From the NCBI RefSeq assembly GCF_018691265.1, contig NW_024881282.1, forward strand, positions 49,855,122 to 49,919,121: a stretch of 64,000 bases of DNA, written 5' to 3'. The translations under genes and the position numbers were made by a program. Positions 26,935 through 41,148 of the stretch are shown in pieces (the first letter of the stretch is position 1; the number at the start of each line of letters is the position of its first letter). This stretch comes from Tyto alba (lineage: Eukaryota > Chordata > Aves > Strigiformes > Tytonidae). A model generated the notes under the pieces. The model did not search any database and had not been told where the DNA came from. It saw only the letters and a program-made list of their open reading frames with translations.

Positions 26935-29491
26935 TTCAAGAGAATGAAAAAAAAAACAAACCATACCAAAATGTAGGGAAAAAATACTGCACATAGTGCC
27001 AGACTGTTTAAAAATGAACATTGTATTTAAGACAGTAGAAAGTCCTCACTGATGGTTCTGATCCAAAGCTTAATAGAGTTAACAGAAAAAAATACTGAGA
27101 ACTTAATACTTGACAGCAATTTAAAAAAATCAGTCAGCAAACAACCAAAAAGCCATCCCAGAAACACCAGCAACAATATCCCTGAAAATATTTGAGCATG
27201 CACCTGGCCAGGTAAAAGCCTCAGTATAATTTTACAGTTTGGATTTTATTGACTTACCATTCATCACAGTATTTATATTGGCGGACACTAGAGAGCTAGG
27301 ATAGGCAAATGTTCTACCTATCTAATAAATGAGATTGTTTCCCTAGTTGATTTTAAGTGCAAACTATTCATGTATGCATACAAGGTTATATAGGAATGAA
27401 ACAATGTAAAATCTACAAAATTTTAAATTTGTTCTAATTTATCCTCAGAAGGAAACAGCATCAGATGCTTGGAAGAATATACAGAAACAGTGAAAAAAGC
27501 AGCTATGAAGTCAGTCAGGAAAATTTCTTCCTATTAGATTGCTTTTATCTAAAACAAAAGGATGAATAGTTACAGAGCAGCAGACAGACATTATGAGATA
27601 GGAAAACAAAGACTTCATGGGTCTTTGTTAAGACCTCTCTTTGTCAAGAGTGAGTCTTTTAATCTCCTCACCTATAAAAGTCTATAAGTAAATTCTTCCA
27701 TTGTCATTCCTCGATGTGGTTTGCTAGACCTGGTAACTGTGTTAAAACTTTACAGGATCAGGCCCTGCTATGAACACATTCAGTGTCACCTAGGGTTCAG
27801 GAGAGTTGGCCAACAGAGAAGCTGAGTGGAGACACTGCTGTATCTGCTAGGCATGGCCAATGTGACACTGAAAAAGGAACCTTTGAATGGACAAGTACAA
27901 GATAGAGATTACACTCTAATCTGTGCAGAAAAACTGAATGATCCTAGTAGGCTGCATAAAATAGCTAACAGTATACAGATATGTCCTACTGTCCTATTTG
28001 TCATTTCAGTGTAAATGAAAATCACTTAATGCTTGCAGAATGTTCACAAGATGAGAAGATAACTGTTAAGTATTACAGTTTACTGTGTGATATTACTATC
28101 ATCATATTAATTAGAAAAAATAATTAGCTTGAAATATTAAGATACTGATGTGAGATAAACCTCTGAATCTACCGACGTTCAGCTATCACCAGCAAACATA
28201 TGATTAAAACATTTAAAACAATGAGAATACTTCAGTATGATAGAAGCTGCTGGCTATTATAGCTTAACTGACCAAGAGTAATGTTTCCAAAGCCAACTAA
28301 GGGATTTCTGAAAATGTTACTTGGACTCTTGAGCAACTCCAGCATTTTAAAATATTTTCCTAAGTACTTGGTGTTTGCATACTACATCCTATACCTATTA
28401 CATGGACATAAACACACACACTCTCATTTGCTCAACCTTAAAGGCATAAGATCCCTTCATGGAAAACGATCAAGTTGAAGTTATTGCTGACTGGGAATAA
28501 CTGGTGACTATAAGATAGGATACACCTCCTTTTTAGCCAGGACGAGCACAGGATAGGTTCAGTAGGCAAGTCAGTGCTGTGCTGCTACTGTCTTGTAACA
28601 GTCTGATGTTAGGTAGCTAATGATGCAAAAGAAAACATTGTCATATGCAAAGCTGGTAGGCAAAAGACTCTTGTAACTGCATCATCAGCAGAGAGCTCCA
28701 GAACAACCTTCATAGCGGAAGGCTGCAGGCAGTAGCCCCTGCATCACACACCAGACATGTTTCGTCATGACAGTAAGGCACAGTATTATGTATCATACCA
28801 TGTAGCAGAGAATAATCATGTGGTATGATGGAAATCACCAGCTTCTGGGCCATATGCTAATAGCAAGCCCAACCATATGAGGAAAAAGGAGGAAGCGTGC
28901 AGCCCTCTCACTCCTGCACAGAAGCAGTTCAGTCCCAAAGCTGGCCAAAAGGCTTTCTATTCATTGAAATAAAATTTGAAATTGCCTGAATTAATACATA
29001 TTCCTTCACCACACCAGAAGGCAGTTCCTCTACTCTCACTGTTCAGCAATGAGTTCAGAGTTTTCCCTAGCTGACAAAAATTCTCATGCATAGGAAAAAC
29101 AGAAAAAACTTTAACTTTAGCACCTGACAAATTTTCTAGAGAGTTTTAATAGGACAAAGGCTATATATCCGTCTGCTTTTTAAAGCATCTAACACAATTC
29201 AGACACTGTCACAAAATAAATAGTAATAAATAACCCAAACTTTCTTGTTGAATTCTAACAAACTCCCCAGTTCATTTATAACATTTAATAACACTGGATG
29301 TGTTGAATGTAATTGGCTAAAATCACTGTAGTATATTCCAAATATATTTCACACAAATTAAAGTTTCCAGACTAGTAGTTAGTACAGTGTACATATTTTT
29401 ACGATGGTATTTGTTTTATAGACAGAGCATTATCTTCTAATAGCTACTGACACATATATATGGAGAGATAGAAAGGTTTAATTAGTCTCAC

Positions 29492-29629
29492 CTTTTTATA
29501 GGCAATCCAGTCAAACACCCTGTCAATGTCTGTGGCTTGCTGCACCTCCTGGGATACTGGGTGTGAACTTGCCAAACCATCTAGCAACATCACCTCATGT
29601 AGGACATCTGTCAGAAATCTCTGCTTTTC
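29492..29629 (-). CDS. TRHDE: TRHDE internal exon: catalytic-domain helices and FDWIAYKK
   Basis: This exon of 138 nt (46 codons, phase 0 at both ends) lies between the acceptor CTGTATTTCAG|GAA and the donor AAAAAG|GTGAGA. It encodes EKQRFLTDVLHEVMLLDGLA, then a SSHPVSQEV segment, and ends FDWIAYKK. The Tyr of the YKKG motif, whose Gly comes from the next exon, corresponds to the M1-family Tyr that stabilises the transition state. It follows directly on from the GWNM end of the previous exon, as in mammalian TRHDE. One difference stands out: the segment after SQEV reads QQATDIDRV, where the mammalian protein as I recall it has LQATDIDRV. Confidence 0.97.
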
Positions 29630-32600
29630 CTGAAATACAGTATATGCAGTAGTATCACAGACAAATAAACATTTACAACAATACAAAAATGATACACAGT
29701 TATCAGAGGCAGTTGACTAAAATCAGACCTTCAGGTTTGAACGTAAGCCACCATGACTTCCTAGAATCTTGAACAGGTATATGGAGTAGACTCTGACTTG
29801 AGATCTTTTGCTGCAATGAAACCTGACTGAAATTAAATTAAAGCCCATTAAATGAATCAAAATGCATCTGCAAGTGCAGACTGCAATTCTGCGAGATGGT
29901 GTAGTCTTCAATCACAAAAACATATGGATGCTACAAGTCATCAAGCTCATTGCACACACAGGTACAAAAACTTTTGACAGAGATAGGTAAACAGAATTAT
30001 TGCTGCTTTATTTAGTGAAGTTTAAGTCACTTGGCTCTCAGTGCCAAGTTCACACAGCAGATTGACGTGAAACAGGACAATGAAAAGAGCCCACAGCAGT
30101 GTCACAGTAGATGCCTGCACTGTCTTTCATAATTCTGGTATAGAAATCCTTTCTCCTCAAGAGCTTGCATGCTCAACAAACTTCGTAACTTCCACCTGAA
30201 GGAAACCATTATAATCTCTCTTTATAGGTGGGACAATAGCTGCATGTAGAAGTTAAATGACATGGTCAAAGTCACAGCTATATCAGAGGCAGGTACAAAC
30301 CCAAACAACATCCAACATACTAATTTGTTTCTATACCTCCTATAAATATGGATTGCAGAGGTATGTCAAAACTGCTGTGTATTTAGTCTGTCAGCAACAT
30401 TAATTAAATGTTCATGTATACTCTATGAACTGTGCTGCACTCACTTTTACAGTGCAACTAAATGGGACTTTTTCAGCTGAGAAATGGCATGCCTTAAAAA
30501 CTCCTCATATTGCATTCATATAGATGTCTCTAATCCAAAAGACTGTGTCAGGAAAGAAGAGCTTAATTTACTTGTTTTTTCAAGTCACAAATAAATGCAA
30601 AAAGTGAATTAAAAATTATGGAAGGTTTAAATAAGCTTTTTCACCCTGAAATGACATATCTCAAACTTTATCTAAATTACAACAGTTCCTGAATTAATAT
30701 CAACCTAGTGCCATTATATAAACTCTAGGGAATGCTGCATTTTTTTCAAAAGCCACCTTGATGTCCACAGATAAAATAACCACACAATTACATAATAAAT
30801 TCTATGTTTAATTTCTTGGGTGGCAAGGTTTTGATATCAATGTGTTTATTTAAATTATATTTATAAGACAGCCAAAAAGCTCTTCAAGTGCTGATCCATC
30901 TGGAAACAAACCTTTATGTTAAAACTCATTAGAGCACAAGAAATGTACCTTGAGCTGATTGTATATTCAGGCAATTAAAAACATGGGAGGCAGGAGAACC
31001 AATTACCCAACACACTCTTAGTGTTCTCAGCTGGCTGCATGAGGTAAGGTTTGTGAAGAGAAAAGTTCGTATTATTGTTCATTTCCAAATTTTCTCAGGC
31101 ATACGCAGTTAGTAACTGCTCTTTTTTATGGGGAAAAAAAAAAGATGTAGGGAAACAATTATTATGACAGTCCTACTCAAGGGAAAACTCCTGAGGTGTA
31201 AAGGATTGTAGATGCTTTGGTTACACCTCACTCACATTCTCTGTTAGTCAATAAGAGAGACCCAATTTCATCAGATGTATGGTATGTAATATATAAAGGT
31301 ATGAACATACAGATGTATGGACTTGTCTCCCAGTTCAAGTTTGGATATCACAACTGACAAACAGTCGTGGGAGTGGATTGTTACTGCTTGGAATTAACTC
31401 ATTAAAAGGACCTTTGTTAATCACAAATGAATACTTTAAATACAGAACCTGAAATCAAGAAAATCAGCACATAGGAAACATAAAGTGAAGCTATAGGAAG
31501 AATAATACAAAGATATAAAAGATATAAAAAGAACAGGCTAATTTTGGTTTTCTGTTTGTTTCTTTGGTTATCTCCTGAAGGGCTGAAAAGGAACATTTTA
31601 GATTCATGATTGCTCATTCAAGCTACCATAGCTGAAAAGCCTTCCTTGAAATTTATGGCAGACCATCACACTGGGATAGCTAGTATGCCTCCAAACACGT
31701 AAACCTGCATTTTTGTGAGAATTAGGAAGGCTTTTGACCTACAAAGCTAGATTTATTGAACTAAAAGTATTTCCAAAACATTCCCACCTTTTCCTTTTAG
31801 TACAAAGCCTCTGAGAGCAGATTTCAAAAGCACTCAAATATAACTTCAGGGACACACAGACAGAGTGAGAGAGGAGTTTGCTGGTTGACAGTGGGCCTGC
31901 AGCTTGAAGAGGCAACAGGAAACAGAAATGCAGAAACTGAAACTGTCTTAATTAAGTTGAAGTAACACTGTCTCAGGTATTAGAGTCCTGATTAAACGGA
32001 AAAGGCCAACACAGGTGACCAAACTGTTTATACTGATGGAAGAGAGGCTTTCTATTCCCTAGCTATTTTACCCTATGCAGTACGGCGGAATTGATCTGTT
32101 TTAACATGATACCTACAGGACTAAAGAAAAATCTAGCACAGAAATTGTAAAGAAAATCAATCCTGGAATGCGTTTAATGAGGCCAGCGAGCTGTCAACAC
32201 GGCAGGAGACAGGATTGCAGCTACACATGAAACAATGACAAAATGTTGTTCAACATGACCCTCCTCTGAGGGAGTTCAAGTGCAAGTGAAAAGCCAAAGA
32301 CTGCGATCCTCCTGTAAGCACAAGAGGGCTTCAGGTGAGTCTTGAGGCTTTGCTTGGAGAGTGTCGGTAGCTGCATAAGTGCAATGCTAACACAGAGCCA
32401 GGGCTCTGAGCAAGAGTTGGTGTGACAGCAGCAGAAGCCTAGTCTGAAATAAGGACAGAGGTGCTTCCACTTAAATTTGTGCCTTTCTTTAAAGGCAAGC
32501 AGGAAGCCTCTCTGATCCTTATCTTCCTACTGCCCACTTGGAGTTCCATCCTCTTCATCTCCTCTCCTCAGAGCCTTCCCTGAACTATGGATAGTCGAAG

Positions 32601-35600
32601 TCTGGGAAACCAGATCTGTGTTGAGAAGAAAAGACACGCCTATTATTTCTGGGTTCTTTCCCTCTTACACTTGAGAATGCTTCCAGGTGCAGGGACTGGA
32701 GTGCTGTTATCAAATGAACATGCCTTTCAAAGATTTACATTTTCAGATTATTTCCCAAATATCTGTGGTCACTAGATTCAAGTATTTGCCTCTTCATAGG
32801 AATAACTTCTTTTGATCCTTGCCAATAAGACCTTCTCTGTTTGGTACAAGGTTGTTCTGAAAGACTTACGTCTTCTCTGTGCTCTCTCCTCCTTAACCAA
32901 CATTTAACCATTTTCAAAATTCAAATTTCACTGCTTTGGGTAAAATCAGCACAAATGCTACAGGTAACAGGGTCAGAAACTTTCCACCTATAGAAATTCT
33001 TCCACTTTATGGAAATAATATGGAAATTTTTAAATGTGAATCTGCAGTATAAATCATTCCATAGCAAAAAGAATCGGGAATAAGAAACTGGCTAACCACA
33101 AGAAAGCTTTCTGGTTCTGGTTTATCTTCACCTCATTCTAGGGAGGAAGATCTATAGAAAGGTAGTGGTCACTCTTTGTGTATTAATCTCCAACAGGAAG
33201 CCCACCATTCAACTAGTCTACTTCTAAACGGAAAGAAAGCAATTGTGAAATAACATTTTTTGGCAGAAAAGACTGTACCTTCAAGAGTCATTAAAAATTT
33301 ATTGTGCATAACAGAATAACAATGATGTAATGGAAAGGAGTTCTGCTGGTGATTTTACAGTATCATATTGAGGCATAATGTAAGAGTACAAGTTAACACG
33401 ACAATAGTGTAATACTTAAAGTTAGTCACATAAAAATAATTTCTGAAAATTAATATGAAATACCAGAGAAAAGAATTAAAATTTAAAAAATGGAAAATAT
33501 CCAACAGTGGAACAAAAGGAATAGCACAATGAAAGCCAAAACTGATAGTTAGTACGCAGAAGAGATCATAGGCCTCAATATTAAGGGCATCGCCTTTGTT
33601 CTGGGACAGCCATTCAAACAGTTTATGGACTGAGAAATCTGCATGAATAAAGCTTAATATCAGTGTGCAAATCTGCAAATTATTTTCCTGATAAATTTGC
33701 TGGAAGTATCTTCTCCAAACTATAGAGCTTTACTAGCCATCAGAAATACAAAGGAGGTAAGTGATCTCTCGTGCCTGACAGAACAAGCATTTGTAAGATG
33801 CGATACTTGGGTTTATATGGAAAGTGCATGCTAGGGAAAAAGAGAGAGGGACAAATTTTGAAAGCAGTCAAAGAGCACCAGCATATACACTAGCAGCAGT
33901 ACAGTTCTAATGCAATATGTTTAAGGGTGGAGCATAACAAACTACAGAGGAATATCACCTATGAGGATACCTAAGGTTCAAAAAAATACCTTAAGGCCAG
34001 AAAAGATCCACTGGGGGCCAAAAGCAAGTTCTTTCTGTCTATATGCTTAAAAATCCTAAATTGTCATAGCACAGGAAGTCTCCTGAGTACTTGCAAAGGA
34101 AAGCAACATTTATTTCTCCTTCTCTTTTCCAACAGTAATTTTTTTGTAAATAGCTTGAGCAGCTTATAGATTGCTTTTTTAAAAATTTACATCTCTGCAT
34201 AAGTGCCTTAATTATTTTTTCGTTGAAAGAGGCCTGCAACACATTCTGCATTTATCAGCTATGAATATGTCATGGTTTTGTGTCTACCGTCTACCTTCAT
34301 AAACCTCTTTTCTGCATTTTCAGTCAAAATTCTTGCAAAATTTCTGTCCCAGTGCTTGAGAAATGTTGACACTGACTGACAATTTTTGTTGTTACAAAGC
34401 AACGTAGATGCTCTAGGAGTTCGTAGTTAAGGAAGATCAATCGCTCTGAGCATCAGGAAGGAGAACTGTATATGTATTTTCTTTTCAGTGAAATGCCAAA
34501 CCAGAAATTAATGACCACCTGCTTAAGTTGCCGAGCAGACAGGCAGTTTATTTGGAGTTTTTAAGCAATTTCACCAGCTACTTCAACTGCCGTTTCCTCT
34601 CCCCACTCTGTTTTTCAGGTATAGCTTTGATTTGGTTGTACACCAGATCCATTACACCAAATGTAGACCTACAGAATGGGAGGATGCAATACAAAAAAGG
34701 GAACATTAGAAAAGGAAGCAACACATAGTGACCACCATCACTTCAAAAAAAAGGCCAGTTTCACTCTCCAAGATTGTTTTTTGTCACTGTAGCTGTCTTC
34801 ACAGAAATAGAGTCATTCAGCAAACAGATAAACACAGATCCAGTATCTCCTTATGCATGTCTCCAGAGTATTTTCAAACATTAGGCAACAACATATCAAG
34901 TTTATTCTCTAATTCAAACTCCACAGGGGGAATCTATAGAGGAAACTGAGTTCAAGTCAAGAAACAGTAAATAATATTTAAATGAATAGTAGCTTTGAGA
35001 TGTGGTTGGTATACTGAGTCAACTTCCAGCAACAACTGCCAGAGGTCACCATCAATGAGAATACTTTCAGGGTGCTCTAACATTTGCTGGATGGATTTTG
35101 CATGCCTAGACTCTGTTTCAACCTGAAAGTGATAAGATTCAGTGAGCTAAATCCTGAAGGAACCAAAGATGTTTTGCAGGCACTCCAAAAATCACTCATC
35201 TGCTCGTACTCCAAGTAACCGCACACTGGCACAATTCTAAAATAAACAGTGGCAGCACATTCAGGATAGCTGAAAATTTGAGAAGCAGAGCCTTTTAGTA
35301 AGTATGCCCCCAAATATACAGCTACAGCTTTGTCACTGAATTCCGCATATCAACTATACTTCCGGATGAAGTGCATATTCTTGTTTCAGTAAAGCTACCC
35401 TGAAGCGAGTCCTTGCCTTCAGACAAACGTGCCATAAAGTTTCTTTCTCATTTTTATGGAAGACAAAGTGGTTATTAATTCAAAATTACGTGAAATTCAG
35501 ATATCTGAAGTTTCTTTCTGAAACCAAAGCTTCATCTAAACCCTGAACTCAGGAGATTTGAACTCACATGACCCAAAAGCTCTCATCATAATGTCATTTT

Positions 35601-38600
35601 AACTGCTCTCTCAAGATGAGCAGATAATGACATGAAGAAAGAAGAGACACTGACATTCTCCAAACCTGTACCTAAGCTCTTGAATAAATGTTTCATCTAA
35701 ATGTTTATATTCATTTATGTCTGATCTCTAAATGTTAAGAGTTAACTATTTAAAGTTAAGAATTCCATATATTAATCTACCTTGTCAGAGTTTAAAAAAA
35801 GAAACTCTTAAGGAAGACCATGTGGAGATGGAAATTCATTTTCTTAGTTATAAACTAAAATTAGTATAAGGATTTCTGAAGTGGCACACTGAAAAAGGAC
35901 TAGTAATTAGCAACCAGAAGATATTGCAGCTTACCTTTACATATCTCTTTTTTCCTGCCAAAGTCAATTATACATGAGATTCTAGTTAATTTTACATTGA
36001 AAGCTTCCCCCATAGTTGAGTTAAAACAGAAAATCATACAAGGACTGACTTCACTGAGCAGTTACTGGGGAAAAAAACACCCCATGTGATATTAATTAAA
36101 GGCTTACTTTATACTGGCATGGGGAGCCTTTAACCAAAAAAGAAGAGATGAAAGTAATTTTAAAAAACGAGAGGCTCAATCTCTCTCAATGCTGAGCCAG
36201 TGTGATATTTATGTTGGGTTAGAAGGATCAAGCAGGCTACAGCTCAGGTCTGAAATGCCAAAATAGTAATGAAATAAATCAAAAAGGCCCATGTCTTAAA
36301 TCTACCTCAAAACTTATAATGATTTTCTGGGTTTTCTGAGTCAAACAATGCCTAAAAAACTTTACAGCTGGAGACAAATGCTTTAGCAGGCAGTCTGAGA
36401 CAAAGCACATGAAAGATATGCATGTGTCCTAAATGGCTATATTTACTTCTATTATTTCAACCAAGTCAATGAGAAAGGCAATTAAGATCATTTATCAAGA
36501 ACTTGGGCAGCATGTTACATGATGTTCAAAGTACTTAATGTAAGGAAGTTCAGTTAAATGGTTTTCTATTAACTTTTTTAGGCACAGGTAATTTCTTGCA
36601 GCACATAGTTTTAAAACAGAAATGTTGATATGCAACCTCATTATTATTTTCAGCTGCTTGTAGTAATGGCAGGATCATCTAGATATGGAATCTAATAGTG
36701 TGAAGGAAGCATGGTTCACTTTAAGAAAGGTGAAAGATGCCCTTCCATGTAGACATGAAGTTTTAATCCAAATACTTCAATTACAATTGTTTAATACTAA
36801 GAAAATTTCTCGCAAATATCACCATCCTTTATTATAAAAGTAGTAAGCACACAAAAAAGTGGAAGATCTTATCCCAGAGCTTCAATGGATAGAGAAGGCA
36901 GAGGATTCAAAGCTATCACTGATGTACTACACCTTGACTCCACCAATAAAGTTGTCAGCAAAGCTAACTTCTGTATAATAAAGAAAAGAGAGAAGGCAGC
37001 TGGGCTTTATGGAATGCTTTCTCAGCATCAAGCCAGGTACTGACCGCTAAAGTATTTGACACTCGTTTGATGGATGAAAGGGAAAATTACATGCCAGTAA
37101 TTCCTGCTGTCATAGTCCTCAAAACCTACCCCAACACCAGAGACATTCAAGGACAAATATGATGGTTCCTTCTACCAGAAAATAAGGAGGCAAAAGATCA
37201 GTCAATAAATTCCTGGATCTGTAAACCTTAGTTGAATTCCTTCCTTTACAAAGCCACATACAAAGGACTTGAGGATAATGAAAGAAACAAGTAGAGAGGA
37301 AGCTGGAACATACAGTTCCAAATGGGCCCCCGAAAGGAGGAAGGTGAGCAGGGTATATGAGAAAAAACAGGATTACAAAGTGGAAATTATCAGCATTTAG
37401 TTTTCTGCTGTAATTTTCTTTTCTCTGATCCTAAAACTAGCAGAGGTACCTTCCACAGAGACAAGATTACCTTGTATTAGTTTTAAGATCTTACAGCTCA
37501 AGAGCTCACATCCAGCTTCTGTTGCTTTTTGATACAATGGAAAGACAACCAAACAGTTATATAGTAAACCTCTAATACAGAAACCTCATCTCTTTCTAAA
37601 TCATGAAATAGCAACAGCCAGGGAATTTACATGCAGATAACTACTCTGAGCACACATGATCAAGTGAAAATCTCTGATCTCTGGGGGGAAGAGTTTGCAG
37701 AGCCAGCTTCATTTTCCAAACCTTCTTGACAATACAGAAACAATTGTTTAAACTTCCAAGACCTTGAAGAATGAGATTTTAAGATAAGAATTGAAGAGAT
37801 TTCAGAATAAGAATTTCAATAAACTCTTAATTTGGGGGATAGGCAATGCAAGTGGCTGAAACAAGAAAAATGGTGAATTCATTTCCATGGCAAATGTCTA
37901 ATGACTATATAGTAGGGACATATTTCCTGCAAAATCAAAGGTACCTTCACCTTCAAGAGGTAAAAAGTAATATGCAGGGACTTATTTTTTAGCTGAGGGA
38001 AGGAAATGAGAATTTCTAGCTTTGATCTGAAGTAACTTAAGTTTTAAGAAGAATATTAAGAACAGTGGCGGAACCATTAAGGATCTCAGCACAGAAAGCT
38101 CACCTTCCTGCTTTAAAACCAGCAAAACTTTTTCCACTTCCTCAGGAGAGTTCTGATGCATCTTGTATTAACTGCAATGGATAATGGACACCTCCATCAG
38201 AAAGACTCTTCATTCTGTTCTTCACGTAAAATTTTAATAGGAGGGTCCAGGGCATAAGGATGGCAAGGATTTAATAAGAACTGGATCTCCTTTCTCATTA
38301 AGATTATGCAAGCCTGATGAAGTTTGTAAACACTTTCTGAACAAGACAAGAAATTCTAGACCTTCTGGAATGCTCAATAAATTGTTACGTTTCCATGGCA
38401 GTTTGGTCAAGATTGTTATCCATCTTGGACATCCATGGACACTGAAAAATGTTCAACTCTGATAAAAGAGAAGCATCTTGAGACAAGTAGAAGCAACACT
38501 TCAGGAGCTTATGAAGCTTTAATAGTGAAAATGTATGTGCCTGTAGCCTATAAGCATCCAACAGCTAGGCAGAAAGCTGTGGATAGATCCACTTGATTCA

Positions 38601-41148
38601 GATGTGTCCATACTGCCCAAGTTGCATTTCCAGAGAAAAGTCCTTTTTCTAAAATTGACTACCAGCCTTCTTCTTCTACACTTATCCAAAAGAAAATGTG
38701 ACAAAAATCTTTAATAAGCTGAAAATAAGCTTAATTGAACATTTTAGTCTATGGACTTTCTGAGGAAAATTTCAAGGGTAACATCTCAGAACTACAAAAG
38801 AAAGAATTTAACTGTCGAACTTTCCCAAATCTTTAGAAAGAGGATTTTGGCATACTGGTGTATCAGGATTTTCCTGATGCAAAGAGCTGTGGTATCACAC
38901 ACTGTTACATCTTTTATTTTTATTTCATATGTATGAATTACTGCTGACAAAACACCACCCAGAGTATTGGAATATTGCTCCCACATTAGAGAGTTTGTAA
39001 CACACCATTAAGAGTTTGTAGTTCTTGTTTTTGCAACCGATTCATGAAACTTGTACCGTATCCTTCACTTTTGAAGAAAAAACATTAAAAAAAAGTTTTT
39101 TGGAGCAACTTTTCTTTTTATAAATACTTACTTCTTGTTTTTTTCAAGTTTATAAATGTCCATATGATTTAAGCAGCAAATGCACTTTATATCGGTAACA
39201 AAAATGTCCAGCAAGCCAAATTCCAGTAACTTGCTTCTTCTTCCTACAATCTCTGTAATAAGGCTAAAACATTACAGTACTGACTCCTACTCTAGTCTAC
39301 AGAAGAATGCGGTATGTTTAAATGTTTAATTCAAGTGTTCCATTTGCCACCAATTTTCTAATTATTTAAATGTCAGTATAATTATTTTTATATCAAAGGC
39401 CAATGATATCCAAAGCCTTATGAAAAGTTTATGTTTTCCTTCTTTTTAATTTAAGGAAAAAACTTGACAGATCAATATTTTTTCCAGGCACAGCAATACT
39501 ACTGTAGTTGATTCTAATTTATGCAGCGCATGTCTGATTTCCCAGTTTAACTGCCATACCTTGTTCAACCCATTTGTTTTGCCTGTATTCTGTTAAGACG
39601 CCAGGATTTCACGTGATGGGCATGTCATTTGCATAACAGTGAACATTATATACATTCCACAGAAATTTCAAGCAAATATTCTATATTCCAAATGACTTCT
39701 AAAGCAAAGTTATTCTGGATTTGTTAAACTGATTATGTGGAGAACAAATGACTGATGATTTGAAGATAAAATTCAGTGTATAAACGTTGTCATCTATGAC
39801 ATTTCACTATGTTAAAAACATAAAGGCCTGCCAGATTTCATTGCATTCGTAATTAGAATCATTACATTGTAATTCAGGATGTGTTTTTCATGAAGATGAA
39901 GAGAATGAGTTTTAATACAGTCAAAGCCAGGTAAACCCAACAAGCCTAGCTATGCAAGACAGATGTCAGTTCAGATAAAGATTTATTTTCCTTTTCATAA
40001 TGCAATTATAAACCAAAATTGACACCTGGAGGAAAAAATTTAAAAAGCTACAAAGCCTTCAAACTTCACAATAAGCATATTTAAAGCAAGACTACATGTA
40101 TACAACTATTTTAAAAAATTAGCTTTACCTCATAACTATAGCATCTTCATTTCATGGCACACAAAATTAATGGGCTAATAATATTCAATAAAACACCCAG
40201 AAATATGAAAAAACATTTCAGAAGTTAGTATACAAGAATTTAAGCAAAACATTCAAGCTACAACAAATCTCCATCGGGCAATCTGTATTTATAACAAATA
40301 TTTTGCCACATAATCGAACATATGTAAACAGAAAAGGATAGTAAACAAAATAATTTCTCCAAAGGACAATAAATTCTATATAGCAACATTCAACATGGTC
40401 TCACACACCATTTCCTTGTTCTTGTATCTCTTATTTTTCTTAGAAGCATAATATTTATATACTACAGCAGTTGATATAAACTGGGACCTGACTAGGTATG
40501 AGATGATGTAACACAGGGACTCCAAAAGAATGTCGCAACATGGCCTTCCCAGTTTGCCCTCAGAGAGTTCCAGTATTTGCACACCAGCTGACAAAGCATG
40601 TCCAGCTGTATACAGCTGGAAATCATACCGAAACTTAGATTCTCAATTCCTTTACCCATGTTAACTTAGTGTGTACTTCTAAATGGCCAAGTAGTAGCAA
40701 TAAGATAAAAAGGGTAAAATGGGGAGAGGAGAATAGAATGCTGTAAGAAAAAATATGCTCAATTTTACAGTATGTTTTAGCCAAAAATTTCTTTCTAATT
40801 TATCTCGTGGTTTTGGATGAAATTCAATATTCTGAATATTTTCAAAAATGGTCCATGTTAAATCATAACTGCTTTAATCCAAATGTTTCTGAGCAGAGAG
40901 ACAGCAGTTACTTTAATGTTGGGTTATGATAGACATGACCTTATTTCTTTTGTAATAAATTGCAGATTACACTTTTGGAATGCTGTCAAATTATTTCACA
41001 CCTAGTGATTTTGCTTCATTGGACATCTGATACTTGCATGCATCATTTGGTATTTTTCAGCAGTCCCTGCCTATAACAAAAGCAGGAATATAACAGCAGA
41101 ACAACTTCGCTGGGGGCTTTCCAAATTAACACAATAAAACTGACTTAC
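29630..41148 (-). other. TRHDE: TRHDE intron, 11.5 kb, phase 0
   Basis: This is the complete intron from donor ATG|GTAAGT to acceptor TTTCAG|GAA. It contains a MIR-like relic at about 30211-30315 and otherwise AT-rich sequence with no recognised coding potential. A short stretch near 33990-34015 (CTTAAGGCCAGAAAAGATCC) faintly resembles an ancient CR1 tail but is too short to annotate. Nothing else stands out. Confidence 0.85.
30211..30315 (+). mobile_element. MIR-like SINE relic
   Basis: The stretch reads CTCTTTATAGGTGGGACAAT, then GCATGTAGAAGTTAAATGAC, then ATGGTCAAAGTCACAGCTAT, then CAGAGGCAGGTACAAACCC. This tracks the MIR core and 3' part: TTTTACAGATGAGGAAACTG, then GAGGTTAAGTGACTTGCCCA, AGGTCACACAGC, and GCAGAGCTGGGATTTGAACCC. 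It is an ancient amniote repeat with no coding capacity. It is the clearest of the MIR-like copies here. Confidence 0.7.

Larger units (their letters stand above)
12410..29491 (-). other. TRHDE: TRHDE intron, 17.1 kb, phase 0
   Basis: This is the complete intron between the exons at 29492-29629 and 12344-12409, starting at donor AAG|GTGAGA and ending at acceptor CTACAG. Its contents are listed separately: MIR-like relics at about 14305-14392 and 16205-16325, an old CR1 3' end at about 13533-13620, a TA repeat at 14651, A or T runs at 13490, 18669, 18741, 23077 and 26919, and the duplicated pyrimidine-rich block at 25640-26290. A purine-rich stretch runs from about 15080 to 15230. The rest is unremarkable AT-rich sequence. 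The longest open frames (12461-12793, 15470-15847, 23918-24274) resemble no protein I know. Confidence 0.85.

Noticed and set aside
37370..38700. Possible decayed retroelement stretch
   Set aside because: Composition differs slightly from the flanks, but no motif, terminal repeat or reading frame supports an element.
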